Positions 44,460 through 54,581 of a DNA stretch of 64,000 nucleotides are shown one piece after another. Made by a program: the position numbers and the translations under genes. The notes under the pieces were generated by a model that had not been told where the DNA came from, searched no databases, and was given only the letters and a program-made list of their open reading frames with translations. How positions within the stretch are numbered: position 1 is the first letter of the stretch; each line of letters opens with the position of its first letter. Origin of the DNA: Stenotrophomonas sp. 364 (lineage in GTDB: Bacteria; Pseudomonadota; Gammaproteobacteria; Xanthomonadales; Xanthomonadaceae); contig NZ_CP047135.1 in the NCBI RefSeq assembly GCF_009832905.1, forward strand, positions 3,326,001 through 3,390,000. Direction: 5' to 3'.

Positions 44460-44820
44460 GGTCCAGCCCCTCGATCAGCGCCTTGAGCTCGGCGATATCC
44501 TGCGGACTGAGTGCGCCGCGCTGGCTGAAGTGCGCTACCAGCGGTGCCACGCGCCCGTCGAACAGCTTGTCCAGCATGCCGCTGCTCTGCTCGGCCACCC
44601 AGGCCTGGCGCTGCAGCACCGGCGAGTAGAGGTAGCGACGCCCATCGCGGCTGGCGCTGATCGCGCCCTTGGTCAACAACCGGTTGAGCAGGGTCTTGAT
44701 GGTGGGCTCGGCCCAGTCACGCTCCGCCAGGGCGGCCACCACCTCGTCGGCGCCCAGCGGGTGGCTGCGCCACAACACGTCCATCACCACTGCTTCGGCT
44801 TCGCTGATCTGGCTCATCAT
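44452..44820 (-). CDS. BlaI/MecI-family transcriptional repressor
   Basis: 122 residues; the second of two adjacent ATG codons (44817) is an equally possible start. The winged helix-turn-helix starts SEAEAVVMDVLW and continues TIKTLLNRLLTKGAISASRDGRRYLYSP (in parts). The family represses as a dimer and is inactivated by the partner M56 peptidase. A triple half-site operator begins eight bases upstream of its start codon. It is the first gene of a three-gene operon. Confidence 0.92.
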   Translation of the reverse strand: MMSQISEAEAVVMDVLWRSHPLGADEVVAALAERDWAEPTIKTLLNRLLTKGAISASRDGRRYLYSPVLQRQAWVAEQSSGMLDKLFDGRVAPLVAHFSQRGALSPQDIAELKALIEGLDHG

Positions 44821-44827
44821 TTACATC

Positions 44828-44859
44828 CGTAATCGACGATCCGATTACGCCCGTAATCG
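44828..44859 (-). promoter_or_regulatory. Operator with three half-sites, probably bound by the BlaI-family repressor
   Basis: CGTAATCG (44828-44835), CGATTACG (44842-44849) and CGTAATCG (44852-44859) form two overlapping perfect dyads, with 6 and 2 base spacers. The block directly abuts the blaI start, so occupancy would block initiation. The half-site differs from the staphylococcal TACA/TGTA box. Confidence 0.75.
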
Positions 44860-44935
44860 ACTCGGGTGTCAACCCCTTCAACGACCGGTTCATGCGGCCG
44901 CTGCGAGGATCGGCGCATTGCCTGCGGAGCCTGCG

Positions 44936-45493
44936 ATGAAACGCTACCGAAAGCTGGACTACCCGGTGGACGAGGTACGCCGCTTCCTGGAACCCGGTCC
45001 GGTGGTGCTGGTCAGTTCGGCGTGGAAGGGCCAGCGCAACGTGATGACGCTGGGCTGGCACATGGTTCTGGCGTTCACGCCATCGCTAGTGGGTACGATG
45101 ATTTCCAGCGGCAACCACAGTTTTGAGCTGATCCGGCGCAGCCGCCAGTGCGTGATCAACCTGCCCACCGTGGACCTGCTCGACACCGTGGTGGGCATCG
45201 GCAACTGCAGCGGTGCCGAGGTCGACAAGTTCGAACGCTTCGGGCTGGATACCTCCCCCGCCCACGACGTGGATGCGCCGCTGCTGGCGCAGTGCCCGGC
45301 CAGCTTCGAGTGCCGGCTGCACGATGCCAGCCAGGTGAAGCGACACGGCCTTTTCATCTGGGAGGTGGTCAAGGCGCACGTGGCGAAGGTGCCCAAACGG
45401 CCTCGAACCCTGCACTACCGTGGCGATGGGCAGTTCATGCTGTCCGGCACCGACGTGTCGCGTCGCCGTCTGTTCAAACCGGAAATGCTGTAA
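44936..45493 (+). CDS. Flavin reductase-like FMN-binding protein
   Basis: 185 residues from the ATG at 44936 with GGAG seven bases upstream. The split-barrel flavin-binding fold is suggested by GPVVLVSSAWKGQRNVMTLGWHM (in parts), VGTMISSGNHSFELI and CVINLPT. Such proteins reduce FMN or FAD with NAD(P)H, sometimes for a monooxygenase partner. No oxygenase is adjacent. The acetyl-CoA hydrolase gene follows 31 bases later on the same strand, and the two may share a transcript. Confidence 0.85.
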   Translation: MKRYRKLDYPVDEVRRFLEPGPVVLVSSAWKGQRNVMTLGWHMVLAFTPSLVGTMISSGNHSFELIRRSRQCVINLPTVDLLDTVVGIGNCSGAEVDKFERFGLDTSPAHDVDAPLLAQCPASFECRLHDASQVKRHGLFIWEVVKAHVAKVPKRPRTLHYRGDGQFMLSGTDVSRRRLFKPEML

Positions 45494-45524
45494 TGGCCCG
45501 CATGACTCTGCAGGATGGCGCTGG

Positions 45525-47477
45525 ATGACCGATCACCTTACCGACCTCGACGCGGCCACCGACTGGTTGCTGCAGCGGGTGGACGGCCCGCTGCGCATCG
45601 GCGCGCCGCTGGCCCTGGGCAAACCGCATCGGCTGCTCAATGCGTTGTATGCACGCGTGGAGAATGACCCGGCACGGCCGCTGCAGATCTATACCGCGCT
45701 GTCGTTGAACCCGCCCAAGCCCGCCGCGGGCGGGTTGGAGGCGCGCTTCATGGCGCCGTTCGCGCAACGCCATTTCGGCGACGATTTCCCGCGCCTGGCC
45801 TATGCCGACGCGATGGTCCGCGACCGCCTGCCAGCGCACGTGCAGGTGGAAGAGTTCTACATGCAGTCCGGTGCCCTGCTCGGCTCCTCGCAGGCGCAGC
45901 GCAGCTACACCAGCCTCAACTACACTCATGCCGCCGATGCGGTGGCCCAGCGCGCGCCGCATGCGATCGTGCAGAAGGTGGCGATGCGGCCGGACGATCG
46001 GCGGCTGTCGCTGTCGTGCAACAACGACATCACCCAGGACACCCTGGATGCGATGGCCGCGCGTGGCCTGCCGCGTCCGCTGATGATCGCCGAAATCGAC
46101 CCGCAGCTGCCCTACCTGGGCGGTTCGGCGACGGTGGATGTGAGCTTCTTCGACCTGGTGATCACCCCGCCGCCGCCCTACCCCGCTCTGTTCGGGCTGC
46201 CGCGCCAACCGGTCACGGATGCCGACTACGCCATCGGCCTATATGCCAGCGCGCTGGTCCGGGATGGCGGCACGCTGCAGATCGGCATTGGCACGCTGGC
46301 CGATGCGATCAGCCACGCGCTGGTGCTGCGTCATACCGACAACGCCCGTTACCGGCAGATCCTGCACGCGCTGGATCCGAGCCTGGCCAGCCACCCCACC
46401 GTGCTCGAATGCGGTGGCCTGGACCCGTTCGAGATCGGCCTGTATGGCTGCAGCGAGATGCTCAACGAGGGCTTCCGGCGGCTGGTGCAGACCGGCGTGA
46501 TCCGGCGCAAGGTGCATGACGACCTGGGGCTGATGCAGCGCATCGAGAACGGCAGCACCCTGACCATCGACCACGCGACACTGGAGGCCGAAGGCGAATA
46601 CCTGCATGGCGCGTTCTACCTGGGCTCGCCGGAGTTCTACCAGTGGCTGCGCGACCTGCCCGACGACGAGCGCGGCGCAATCGGCATGCGCCGGATCAGC
46701 GAGATCAACCAGCTGTACGGGGGCAATGAGGCGCTGGAGCGCGTGCAGCGCCGCCATGCCCGTTTCTTCAACTCCTGCATGATCGCCACCGCGCTGGGCG
46801 CGGCAGCGTCCGATGCACTGGAAGACGGGCGCGTGGTGTCGGGCGTGGGCGGCCAGTACAACTTCGTGGCGATGGCCCATGCGCTGCCTGAAGCCCGCAG
46901 CGCGCTGATGTTCCGCGCGGTGCGTGAGGACAAGGGGAAGGTGCAGTCCAACGTGCGCTGGAACTACGGGCACACCACCATCCCGCGGCACCTGCGCGAC
47001 ATCTACATCAACGAGTACGGCATCGCCGACCTGCGCAACCTGACCGACGAGGACTGTGTGACCGGCATGACCGCGATCACCGATGCGGCGTTCCAGGACA
47101 CGCTGCTGCAGACCGCCAAGGCCGCAAAGAAGCTGGACGCGGCATTCGTGGCGCCACCGCACTGGCAACAGCGCAATACCGCTGCAGTGGTGAGTGCCGC
47201 GCTGGCGCCGTTCCGCCAGTCCGGGCTGCTGCCGGACTATCCACTGGGCAGCGACTTCACCGAGGTCGAACAGCACTTGGTGAAAGCGTTGGGCTGGCTG
47301 AAGCAGAACACCCAGACGCGCGGCAGCAAGCTGCGTACGGTGCTGGCCGCCCTGCGCCAGCCGGCCGGCGATGGCGACGCGGTATACCTGCAGCGGATGG
47401 GGCTGGATGCACCGAAGACGTTTGGCGAAAAGGTGGAAGCACGCTTGGTGCGCCTTGGGTTGGCGCGCACCGCGTAA
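45525..47477 (+). CDS. Acetyl-CoA hydrolase/CoA-transferase family protein
   Basis: 650 residues from the ATG at 45525. Two related CoA-transferase-like halves are seen; the C-terminal part carries SDFTEVEQHLVKAL, and GGQYNFVAMAHAL with the following ARSALMFRAV segment marks the active-site half. The length exceeds simple acetyl-CoA hydrolases (about 500), and the N-terminal third (to about 210) contains YMQSGALLGSSQAQRSY. It probably transfers CoA between acetyl-CoA and another acid, or hydrolyses acetyl-CoA. It converges on tkt across a hairpin terminator. Confidence 0.85.
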   Translation: MTDHLTDLDAATDWLLQRVDGPLRIGAPLALGKPHRLLNALYARVENDPARPLQIYTALSLNPPKPAAGGLEARFMAPFAQRHFGDDFPRLAYADAMVRDRLPAHVQVEEFYMQSGALLGSSQAQRSYTSLNYTHAADAVAQRAPHAIVQKVAMRPDDRRLSLSCNNDITQDTLDAMAARGLPRPLMIAEIDPQLPYLGGSATVDVSFFDLVITPPPPYPALFGLPRQPVTDADYAIGLYASALVRDGGTLQIGIGTLADAISHALVLRHTDNARYRQILHALDPSLASHPTVLECGGLDPFEIGLYGCSEMLNEGFRRLVQTGVIRRKVHDDLGLMQRIENGSTLTIDHATLEAEGEYLHGAFYLGSPEFYQWLRDLPDDERGAIGMRRISEINQLYGGNEALERVQRRHARFFNSCMIATALGAAASDALEDGRVVSGVGGQYNFVAMAHALPEARSALMFRAVREDKGKVQSNVRWNYGHTTIPRHLRDIYINEYGIADLRNLTDEDCVTGMTAITDAAFQDTLLQTAKAAKKLDAAFVAPPHWQQRNTAAVVSAALAPFRQSGLLPDYPLGSDFTEVEQHLVKALGWLKQNTQTRGSKLRTVLAALRQPAGDGDAVYLQRMGLDAPKTFGEKVEARLVRLGLARTA

Positions 47478-47547
47478 GGGTGAACGCGTGGCCGGGCAAT
47501 GAAGCGGCGCGCATCGCGCAGATCCATCGCCTCCGCACCTAAACGAA

Positions 47548-47577
47548 AACGGCGCTTCCGTTTCGGGAAGCGCCGTT
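47548..47577. terminator. Bidirectional terminator between the acetyl-CoA hydrolase gene and tkt
   Basis: AACGGCGCTTCC (47548-47559) and GGAAGCGCCGTT (47566-47577) are exact complements over a 6-base loop. On the minus strand it is followed by TTCGTTT. Confidence 0.85.
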
Positions 47578-47600
47578 CGCACTACGTCAGTAGCTGGCCC

Positions 47601-49610
47601 TTAGTTGGCCAACTGCGCCTTCGCAGCGGCGACCACCGCATCGGTGGTGATGCCAAAGTGCTTGTACAGCGCGTCGGCCGGGGCCGAGGCACCGAAGGTG
47701 TCGATACCGATCACCGCACCGTCCAGGCCCACGTACTGGCGCCAGAAACCGGTAACGCCCGCTTCCACCGCCACGCGCTTGCGCACGGCGTTGGGCAGCA
47801 CGGACTCGCGGTAGGCCGCGTCCTGGCGCTCGAACACGTCGGTGGACGGCATCGACACCACGCGGGTCTTGATCCCGGCAGCATCCAGTTCGGCCTTGGC
47901 AGCCACCGCCAGGCCCACTTCCGAACCGGTACCGATCAGGATCACGTCCGGCACGCCGCCCTCGGCGTCGGCCAGCACGTAGCCACCGCGCGCGATCTGG
48001 GCGACCTGCTCGGTGCTGCGCGGCTGGTGCGGCAGGTTCTGGCGGCTGAACACCAGGCAGCTCGGGCCGTCGGTGCGGGTGATCGCCGACTTCCAGCTGA
48101 CCGCCGACTCGACCGCATCGCACGGGCGCCACACATCGTTGTTGGGGATGTAGCGCAGCGAGGCCAGGTGCTCCACCGGCTGGTGGGTCGGGCCGTCTTC
48201 GCCCAGGCCGATCGAGTCGTGGGTGTATACGTGGATGGCGTGCGCCGGGATCAACGCGCTCATGCGCACGCCGTTGCGGGCGTAATCGCTGAACACCAGG
48301 AAGGTGGCGTCGAACGGAATGAAGCCACCGTGCAGGGCCAGGCCGTTGGCGATGGCGGTCATGCCGAACTCGCGCACGCCGTAGTACACGTAGTTGGCGT
48401 TCGGGTCGTCGGTAGCGACCGACTTGCTGGCCTTCCACAGGGTCAGGTTGGAATGGGCCAGATCGGCCGAGCCACCCACCAGTTCCGGCAGCAGCGGCGC
48501 GAAAGCTTCAATGGCCAGCTGCGAGGCCTTGCGCGAAGCGATGGTCTGGCCGTCGGCCTGCACCTGGGCGATGTAGGCATCGGCCTTGGCGATGAAGTCG
48601 GCCGGCAATTCGCCGTGCGAGCGACGGGTCAGTTCATCGGCTTCGGCCGGGAAATGCGCGGCGTACTTGTCGAACTGCTGTTCCCACTCGGCCTGGCGCA
48701 GGGTGCCGGTACCGCCGGCACGCCAGCCGGCGTAGATTTCTTCGGGGATTTCGAACGGACCGTAGTTCCAGCCCAGCTGCTTGCGGGTGGCTTCCAGCTC
48801 GTCCTTGCCCAGCGGCGCGCCGTGGCTGGACTCCTTGCCGGCCTTGCCTGGCGAACCGAAGCCGATGGTGGTGCGGCAGCAGATCAGGGTGGGCTTGTCG
48901 AACTGCGCCAGGGCGCCGTCGATGGCCGCCTTGATGCTGTCCGGGTCGTGGCCATCGACGCCGCGCACCACGTTCCAGCCATAGGCTTCGAAACGCTCGG
49001 GGGTGTTGTCGGTGAACCAGCCTTCGGTATTGCCGTCGATCGAGATGTGGTTGTCATCCCAGAAGCAGACCAGCTTGCCCAGGCCCCACGTGCCGGCCAG
49101 CGAGGCGGCTTCGTGGGAAATGCCTTCCATCAGGCAGCCGTCGCCCAGGAACACCCAGGTGCGGTGGTCGACGATCTCGTACTCGGGGCGGTTGTAGCGC
49201 TGGGCCAGCAGCTTTTCAGCCAGCGCAAAGCCCACGGCGTTGGCCAGGCCCTGGCCGAGCGGCCCGGTGGTGGTTTCCACGCCCGGGGTTTCATGGTGCT
49301 CCGGATGGCCGGCGGTCTTGCTGCCCAACTGACGGAACTGCTTGAGCTGTTCGATCGGCAGGTCGTAGCCGCTCAGGTGCAGCAGCGCGTACTGCAGCAT
49401 CGAGCCGTGGCCGTTGGACAGCACGAAGCGGTCGCGGTTGAACCACTTCGGGTTGTTGGGGTTGTGACGGAGATAGTCGTTCCAGAGGACCTCGGCGATA
49501 TCGGCCATGCCCATCGGCATGCCGGGATGCCCGGACTTGGCGGTTTCGACCGCATCAGCGGCAAGGAAGCGGATGGCATTGGCCAACTGGCGGCGGGTAG
49601 GCTGCGTCAT
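47601..49610 (-). CDS. tkt: Transketolase
   Basis: 669 residues from the ATG at 49610. The thiamine pyrophosphate motif GDGCLMEG...N lies at about 155-185. The substrate His in SGHPGMPMG, the HGAPLGKDE segment and the C-terminal pyrimidine-domain [14 protein letters not shown] are intact. The enzyme moves two-carbon units in the pentose phosphate pathway. It lies on the minus strand with the glycolytic genes but about 9 kb from gap. Confidence 0.97.
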   Translation of the reverse strand: MTQPTRRQLANAIRFLAADAVETAKSGHPGMPMGMADIAEVLWNDYLRHNPNNPKWFNRDRFVLSNGHGSMLQYALLHLSGYDLPIEQLKQFRQLGSKTAGHPEHHETPGVETTTGPLGQGLANAVGFALAEKLLAQRYNRPEYEIVDHRTWVFLGDGCLMEGISHEAASLAGTWGLGKLVCFWDDNHISIDGNTEGWFTDNTPERFEAYGWNVVRGVDGHDPDSIKAAIDGALAQFDKPTLICCRTTIGFGSPGKAGKESSHGAPLGKDELEATRKQLGWNYGPFEIPEEIYAGWRAGGTGTLRQAEWEQQFDKYAAHFPAEADELTRRSHGELPADFIAKADAYIAQVQADGQTIASRKASQLAIEAFAPLLPELVGGSADLAHSNLTLWKASKSVATDDPNANYVYYGVREFGMTAIANGLALHGGFIPFDATFLVFSDYARNGVRMSALIPAHAIHVYTHDSIGLGEDGPTHQPVEHLASLRYIPNNDVWRPCDAVESAVSWKSAITRTDGPSCLVFSRQNLPHQPRSTEQVAQIARGGYVLADAEGGVPDVILIGTGSEVGLAVAAKAELDAAGIKTRVVSMPSTDVFERQDAAYRESVLPNAVRKRVAVEAGVTGFWRQYVGLDGAVIGIDTFGASAPADALYKHFGITTDAVVAAAKAQLAN

Positions 49611-49703
49611 GGTTCTGAGAGTCGGGAGGCTCCCGCGGAGCTGCGGGCAGCCAATTGTCCCACAGACCTCCGGCGGGGTCAGGCCGGGTGTCGGCTTTCT
49701 GAA

Positions 49704-49732
49704 CAAAAACGCCCCGCGCGGGGCGGGGCGTT
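49704..49732 (-). terminator. Terminator of the symporter gene
   Basis: AACGCCCCGC (49708-49717) and GCGGGGCGTT (49723-49732) are perfect complements. On the minus strand the stem is followed by TTTGTTC. Confidence 0.85.
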
Positions 49733-49773
49733 GGTCATGCGATGCGCGCGGCAGGCCGCGCCGGGCCGGGCGG

Positions 49774-51096
49774 TCAGTCGCGCTGGACCTGTACCGGCAC
49801 CGGGCTGTCCTCGGTCTCGCCCTTGGCCACCAGGGTGGTCAGGGCCAGGTCGCCGGTGACGTTCAGGGCGGTGCGGCACATGTCCAGGAAGTGATTCACG
49901 CCCAGGATCAGGCCGATGCCCAGCGGGTTGACCCCGACCATGGCGCAGATCATCGCCACCACCGGCAACGAGCCCGACGGCACGCCGGCCGTGCCGATGC
50001 CGCCCAGGATGCAGACTGCCATCACCATGATCTGCTGGCCGATGCTCAGGTCCACGCCGAAGAACTGGGCCAGGAAGATCACCGTCACGCCCTCGAACAG
50101 CGCGGTACCGTTCTGGTTGGCGGTGGCGCCCACGGTCAGCACGAAGCGCGATACTTTCTGCGGCAGGCCCATCTGGTCGGCCACGCGCAGCGCGGTGGGC
50201 AGGGTGGCGTTGCTGGAGGCGGTGGAGAAGGCCATCACCGTGGCCTCCTGGGTGTCGCGGAAGAACGACAGCGGCGAACGCCCGGACAGCCACACCGCCG
50301 TGCCGTAGGTCACCACCATGTGCAGGCCCAGTGCCAGGACCACCACGCCCACGTAGGCGCCCAGGCGGATGATCAGGTCGAAGCCGAACAGCGCGGCCAG
50401 ATTGAACATGAAGCAGGCCACCGCGTACGGGGCCAGCCGGATGACCAGGTTGATCAGCGTCATCGACACTTCGAACACGCCTTCCACGGCGCGACGCAGC
50501 GGGGCGACCTTTTCCTCGTCGCTGAGCACCATGCCGATGCCGAACATCAGCGCGAAGAACATCAGCGACAGGATCGCGCCATTGTCCGATGCGGCCTGCA
50601 GCACGTTGCTGGGCACGATCGACAGCAGCATATCCATGCCCTTGGGGGTTTCATGGATGCCGGCGACGATTTCCTTGCTGCGCTCGGCATTCTCCGAGAG
50701 CATCTGCGCGGCCACGTGCGGGTCCACCCCGGCGCCGGGCTTGAGCACGTTGACCAGCACCAGCCCGATGCCCACCGCGATGCCCGACAGCAGCACTGTG
50801 TAGGCCAGGGTCTTCCAGCCGATGCGGCCGAGCGCGCGGATGTCGCCCATCTCCGACACGCCCATGATTAGCGCCGAGAAGATCAGCGGCACGATCAGCA
50901 TGAAGATCAGGTTGAGGAACAGGCCCGACAGCGGCGTGGTCACCCAGGCCATCACACCCTTGGCGAAGTCGGTCAGGCCAGGCACGCCCGGTCCGGCGGC
51001 ATGCACGATCAGGCCCAGCACCAGGCCCAGCGCGAAGCCAATGCCCATTTTCCAGTGCAAGGGCAGTTTCTTGCGGGTCGTTGCGGCCTCAGTCAT
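49774..51096 (-). CDS. Dicarboxylate/amino acid:cation symporter (DAACS family)
   Basis: 440 residues from the ATG at 51096 with AGGAAAG upstream. The family hallmarks are the serine-rich [16 protein letters not shown], the ion/substrate loop [14 protein letters not shown], and [18 protein letters not shown]. About eight helices and two hairpin loops fit glutamate/aspartate or C4-dicarboxylate carriers with Na+ or H+. The NQNGT spelling differs from the NMDGT of GltP/GltPh, so substrate choice between glutamate, dicarboxylate and neutral amino acids is uncertain. Confidence 0.9.
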   Translation of the reverse strand: MTEAATTRKKLPLHWKMGIGFALGLVLGLIVHAAGPGVPGLTDFAKGVMAWVTTPLSGLFLNLIFMLIVPLIFSALIMGVSEMGDIRALGRIGWKTLAYTVLLSGIAVGIGLVLVNVLKPGAGVDPHVAAQMLSENAERSKEIVAGIHETPKGMDMLLSIVPSNVLQAASDNGAILSLMFFALMFGIGMVLSDEEKVAPLRRAVEGVFEVSMTLINLVIRLAPYAVACFMFNLAALFGFDLIIRLGAYVGVVVLALGLHMVVTYGTAVWLSGRSPLSFFRDTQEATVMAFSTASSNATLPTALRVADQMGLPQKVSRFVLTVGATANQNGTALFEGVTVIFLAQFFGVDLSIGQQIMVMAVCILGGIGTAGVPSGSLPVVAMICAMVGVNPLGIGLILGVNHFLDMCRTALNVTGDLALTTLVAKGETEDSPVPVQVQRD

Positions 51097-51162
51097 GTAG
51101 CAGCTTTCCTGTAAAGAATTGAACGAGCTTAGCAAAGCCGGACGCGCAGGCCCGGCAGCACA

Positions 51163-52857
51163 TCAGGATCCCGAAGGATATAGAGGCGCCAGCCCATTGT
51201 TTTCCGCCACCGCGGCGGCCTGCCAGTGCGGTCCGTCATGGAAGGCCCGGCGCAGCGCCTGGCGTGCGGCGGCCACGTCGCCGCCCTGGCCGGACCAGCG
51301 CACCCGCTGCATCGCCAGCAACGCCTCGCGCTGGGCCGGGTCGGCCAGCCGCGCCAGCAGGGCCTCCAGGCCCACTACCCCGCCCATGCCTGCCAGCAGC
51401 GCGATGATCTCGTCCAGCCCTTGGCTTTCCAGGGCACGGCGCAGTTCCGCCCGCGACACCACGACCGCCGGCGAACCGGGCGGGCCCGGCTGCGGGGCCA
51501 CGGCGGCATCCCCGCGCTGCACCCGGCGCCAGCCCCACCACAGGGTCAGCAGCCAGAGCAGCGCAAATCCCGCGGCAGCCGCGATCCAGCCCCAGGGACG
51601 GGCCGGCGTTGCCGGGTCTGCCAGCGGCAGCGCGTTGGTGGCCGCGGTGGCCTCGCCCGGCAGCGCCGACCGGGTGTCCACCGGCACCGACGGCGCAGCA
51701 CCGCCCGCGCCCGCGGCGGCGACCTGCAGGGTCAACGCCGGCAGGGTGGCGGTGCGCGCCTCGCCAGCTTTCACGTCCCACCACGGCATGCTCGGCCCGG
51801 GCACGCGCAGGGTGCCCGGCATGCGCGGCACGATCGAGTAGCGCCGGGTCAGCTTGAGCTGCGGCGTGTTGCCGCTGAAGGTCTCATCGAACTGGGCCGG
51901 TTCGGCGAACACCTGGGCGTCGGGGCCGACGTCCAGCGCCGGCAGTTCCGGGAACTGCGCGCGGGTGGCACCCTGGGCCACGGCTTCCACCACTACCGTG
52001 GCCGCTTCCCCGGCACGTGCCTGGGTGGGCGCGGCGGTGTACCGCAGGCGCAGGTCGTGCAGCGGCAGCCACGGCTGCGCTGCGTTGGCAGGTTGCGGCT
52101 GCACCTGCAGCGTGCGCGCCGGCGCCGTGGCGCGCAGCCGTCCGTCGCCCCCGAACATGTCATCGAAGAAGCCACCGGCGGCCCGTCCGTTGAACTGGGC
52201 CGCCGGCAACTGGAGCGGGCCGCTGCGTTCGGGAATCAGCAGGAAGCGCCGCTCCACCAGGTTGTAGCGGCGACCATTGACCTCGCGCACCAGGCTGCGG
52301 TCCTCGCCCACCCGCTGCATCGACGCACCAGCCGGGGTATCCAGCAGCAGTTCGCCCGAGACCAGCTGCGAGGCGTAGTACAGCCGCACCACCACGCCCA
52401 CGCTCTGCTGGACGTAGGGCGACAGGTCGTCGACCTCGGTTTCCATGAACACCGCCGCATTGCCGGGAACGGCCGCCGGCGCTGCAGTGCTGGCGCCCAC
52501 CTGTAGCAGCAGCGGCGCGGTGCGGTTGGCCCCCACCTGCAACGCGGGAATCTGCAGTGTGCCGGTGCGGCGCGGCGACAAAGCCACTGCATACAGATTA
52601 CGCGCGGTGGTGCCGCCCGTGCCCCATTGCATCTGGCGGCTGCTGGTCTGACCGCTGAGCTCGAAATCGGCGCGCAGGGGCGTGTAGTCCGGTGTCCCGC
52701 CCGCATCACTCTCGATGTTGAGGGTGACCGTGTCGCCGTCGCTGATCTGCGCGCGGTCGAGCCAGGCACGGGTCTGCGCCTGCGCCCAGCTGCTCGCCGC
52801 CAGCAGCAGCCAGCAGCAGCCGCGCATCCAGCGTCGCGTGGTCGAATCGGTGCTCAT
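51163..52857 (-). CDS. BatD/BatE-like protein, oxygen-tolerance (aerotolerance) family
   Basis: 564 residues. A signal peptide (1-28, ending AQAQ) is followed by repeated beta domains, DRAQISDGDTVTLNIESD (residues 34-51) and later similar ones. A membrane helix (about 425-450, GWIAAAAGFALLWLLTLWWGW in parts) and a cytosolic helical tail follow. The gene is last in the moxR operon. BatD proteins are thought to form a membrane complex with VWA proteins. Overlap with the VWA-TPR gene is four bases (ATGA). Confidence 0.85.
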   Translation of the reverse strand: MSTDSTTRRWMRGCCWLLLAASSWAQAQTRAWLDRAQISDGDTVTLNIESDAGGTPDYTPLRADFELSGQTSSRQMQWGTGGTTARNLYAVALSPRRTGTLQIPALQVGANRTAPLLLQVGASTAAPAAVPGNAAVFMETEVDDLSPYVQQSVGVVVRLYYASQLVSGELLLDTPAGASMQRVGEDRSLVREVNGRRYNLVERRFLLIPERSGPLQLPAAQFNGRAAGGFFDDMFGGDGRLRATAPARTLQVQPQPANAAQPWLPLHDLRLRYTAAPTQARAGEAATVVVEAVAQGATRAQFPELPALDVGPDAQVFAEPAQFDETFSGNTPQLKLTRRYSIVPRMPGTLRVPGPSMPWWDVKAGEARTATLPALTLQVAAAGAGGAAPSVPVDTRSALPGEATAATNALPLADPATPARPWGWIAAAAGFALLWLLTLWWGWRRVQRGDAAVAPQPGPPGSPAVVVSRAELRRALESQGLDEIIALLAGMGGVVGLEALLARLADPAQREALLAMQRVRWSGQGGDVAAARQALRRAFHDGPHWQAAAVAENNGLAPLYPSGS

Positions 52858-54581
52858 CGTCCTTCCCGTTTCCTGCGTTCGTTTTCGAGTTGGAACTTGG
52901 CGCGCAACAGGCTGCCCGGATCATCCGGCACCCGTCGCATCCACGCTTCCACGGCCTGGCGCTGCTCGCGCTGCTGCGGGGTTTCCGCGGCCTGCCGCTG
53001 CGCCGGGGTGTCCTTGCCGTCCTTGCCCTGCCGCTGCAGCGCCTGCTGCATCTGCTGCCGCTGGGCCGCATCGGCCTGGGCCTGCGCGGCGGGGTTGGGC
53101 TCGGGGTTGCCGGCGTCCTGTGTGTCCTTGCCCTGCGCCGGCGTGCCCGGCGGCTGGTCAGGGCTCTGCTGCCCGGGCTGCTTCGGCGGCTGGCCGGCAT
53201 CTTTGCCCGGTTGGCCCTGGCCCTGCGACGGTGGCGAGGTGGGCGGCTGCTTGCCCTGGCCGTCCTTGGGCGGCGCCGACGGCGGCTTGCGCTTGCGGGC
53301 GGCATCCACCGCCGCACGGTTGGCGACCGCGTCGGGCATCCCCGGCGTCTTGCGCAACGCCTTGTCGTAGGCGTCAATCGCAGCGTCGTACTGGCCCTGG
53401 CGGGCCAGCGCGTTGCCCAGGTTGTACCAGCCGGCGTCGCTGTCGATGCCCTCGAACTGCGCCTGGGCGGCCTTGAAGTCGCCCCGGCGGTAGGCTTCCA
53501 CCCCCGCACCCAGTGCCTGCTGGTCCACCTGGTCGGCACGCCTCCACCAGGTGCCTTCGGCGGCCTGCGCGGGGGTGGGCAACGCCAGCGGCGCGGCCAG
53601 GCAGGCCACCAGCACCACAGCCAGGGCGCGTCGGCGGAACGCCCACAACCCCAGCAGCATCAGCGGGGGCAGCAACCAGAAGCCTTCGTCCCGCCACGCC
53701 ATGCCATTGCCGTCGCGGCGATCGTCCATGCTTGTCTTGGGCGTCAGCACGCCCAAGGCGCGCAGGTCGCCATCGTCGCTGGCCATCCGCGCGTACTGAC
53801 CGCCCCCGGCACTGGCCACCGCGCGCAGGGACGCTTCGTCCAGGCGCGCCTGGGCAATCTGTCCGTCGCCACTGCGGTAGGCGGCGCCGGCGGGCGTGCC
53901 CACGCCAAGTATCGAGACCGTCACGCCCTGGCGGCGCGCCGCGGTGGCCGCGCTGCTGGCGGCGGCGTCGGCGCGATCGGTGAGCAGCAGGATGTCGCCG
54001 CCGCGTGCGCCGGACTGCTGGAGCAGGAGCACGGCCGCATCCAGCGCGCGCTCGGCCCGCTGGCCGTCGCGCGGCATCACGTCCGGGCCCAGCGCATCCA
54101 GATAGAGCGCCACGTTGGCGGTATCGGCGGTCAAGGGCGCCACCGTGTACGCATCGTCGGCATACACCAACAAGGCAACCTCACCGCCGTTACGCTCGCG
54201 CAGCAGCGCGGCCAGCTTGGCCCGCGCCTGCAGCAGCCGCGATGGAGGAAGGTCGGTAGCGGTGATCCGCGAAGACAGGTCCAGTGCGACGACCAGCGGT
54301 GCCGGCGATTGCCACAAGGGCTGCGCTACCTGCCGCCAGCTGGGGCCTGACAACGCCACCACGGCAAGCGTCCACCCCAGCAGCAGCGCCACCAGCCCAC
54401 CCCAGGCACGCTGCCCGCCGGCCACCAGCAGGTGACGCAGCAGATGCGCATCCACGGCACCGTGCCAGGCACTGCCGCGGCGGCGGCGCCAGTACCAGAG
54501 GGCGGCGATCAGCGGCAGCGCCAGCAGCAGCCACAGCGCGTGCGGGCGCACCAGGTGCAGTGCGTTCCAGTCCATGTTCAT
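52854..54581 (-). CDS. VWA-domain protein fused to TPR and a Gln/Pro-rich tail (BatB/BatC fusion)
   Basis: 575 residues from the ATG at 54581, chosen because it overlaps the batA stop (ATGA); an ATG at 54605 is possible. Membrane helices flank a VWA domain (about 90-265). A signal-like helix (about 310-330) precedes a TPR pair (about 340-410, with WYNLGNALARQGQYDAAIDAY in parts). A Gln/Pro/Gly-rich low-complexity region (about 415-530) follows, and then a basic C-terminus. The VWA metal site reads DLSSR at 101-105, so the last Ser of DxSxS is Arg. Metal binding may therefore be impaired. Confidence 0.82.
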   Translation of the reverse strand: MNMDWNALHLVRPHALWLLLALPLIAALWYWRRRRGSAWHGAVDAHLLRHLLVAGGQRAWGGLVALLLGWTLAVVALSGPSWRQVAQPLWQSPAPLVVALDLSSRITATDLPPSRLLQARAKLAALLRERNGGEVALLVYADDAYTVAPLTADTANVALYLDALGPDVMPRDGQRAERALDAAVLLLQQSGARGGDILLLTDRADAAASSAATAARRQGVTVSILGVGTPAGAAYRSGDGQIAQARLDEASLRAVASAGGGQYARMASDDGDLRALGVLTPKTSMDDRRDGNGMAWRDEGFWLLPPLMLLGLWAFRRRALAVVLVACLAAPLALPTPAQAAEGTWWRRADQVDQQALGAGVEAYRRGDFKAAQAQFEGIDSDAGWYNLGNALARQGQYDAAIDAYDKALRKTPGMPDAVANRAAVDAARKRKPPSAPPKDGQGKQPPTSPPSQGQGQPGKDAGQPPKQPGQQSPDQPPGTPAQGKDTQDAGNPEPNPAAQAQADAAQRQQMQQALQRQGKDGKDTPAQRQAAETPQQREQRQAVEAWMRRVPDDPGSLLRAKFQLENERRKREGR

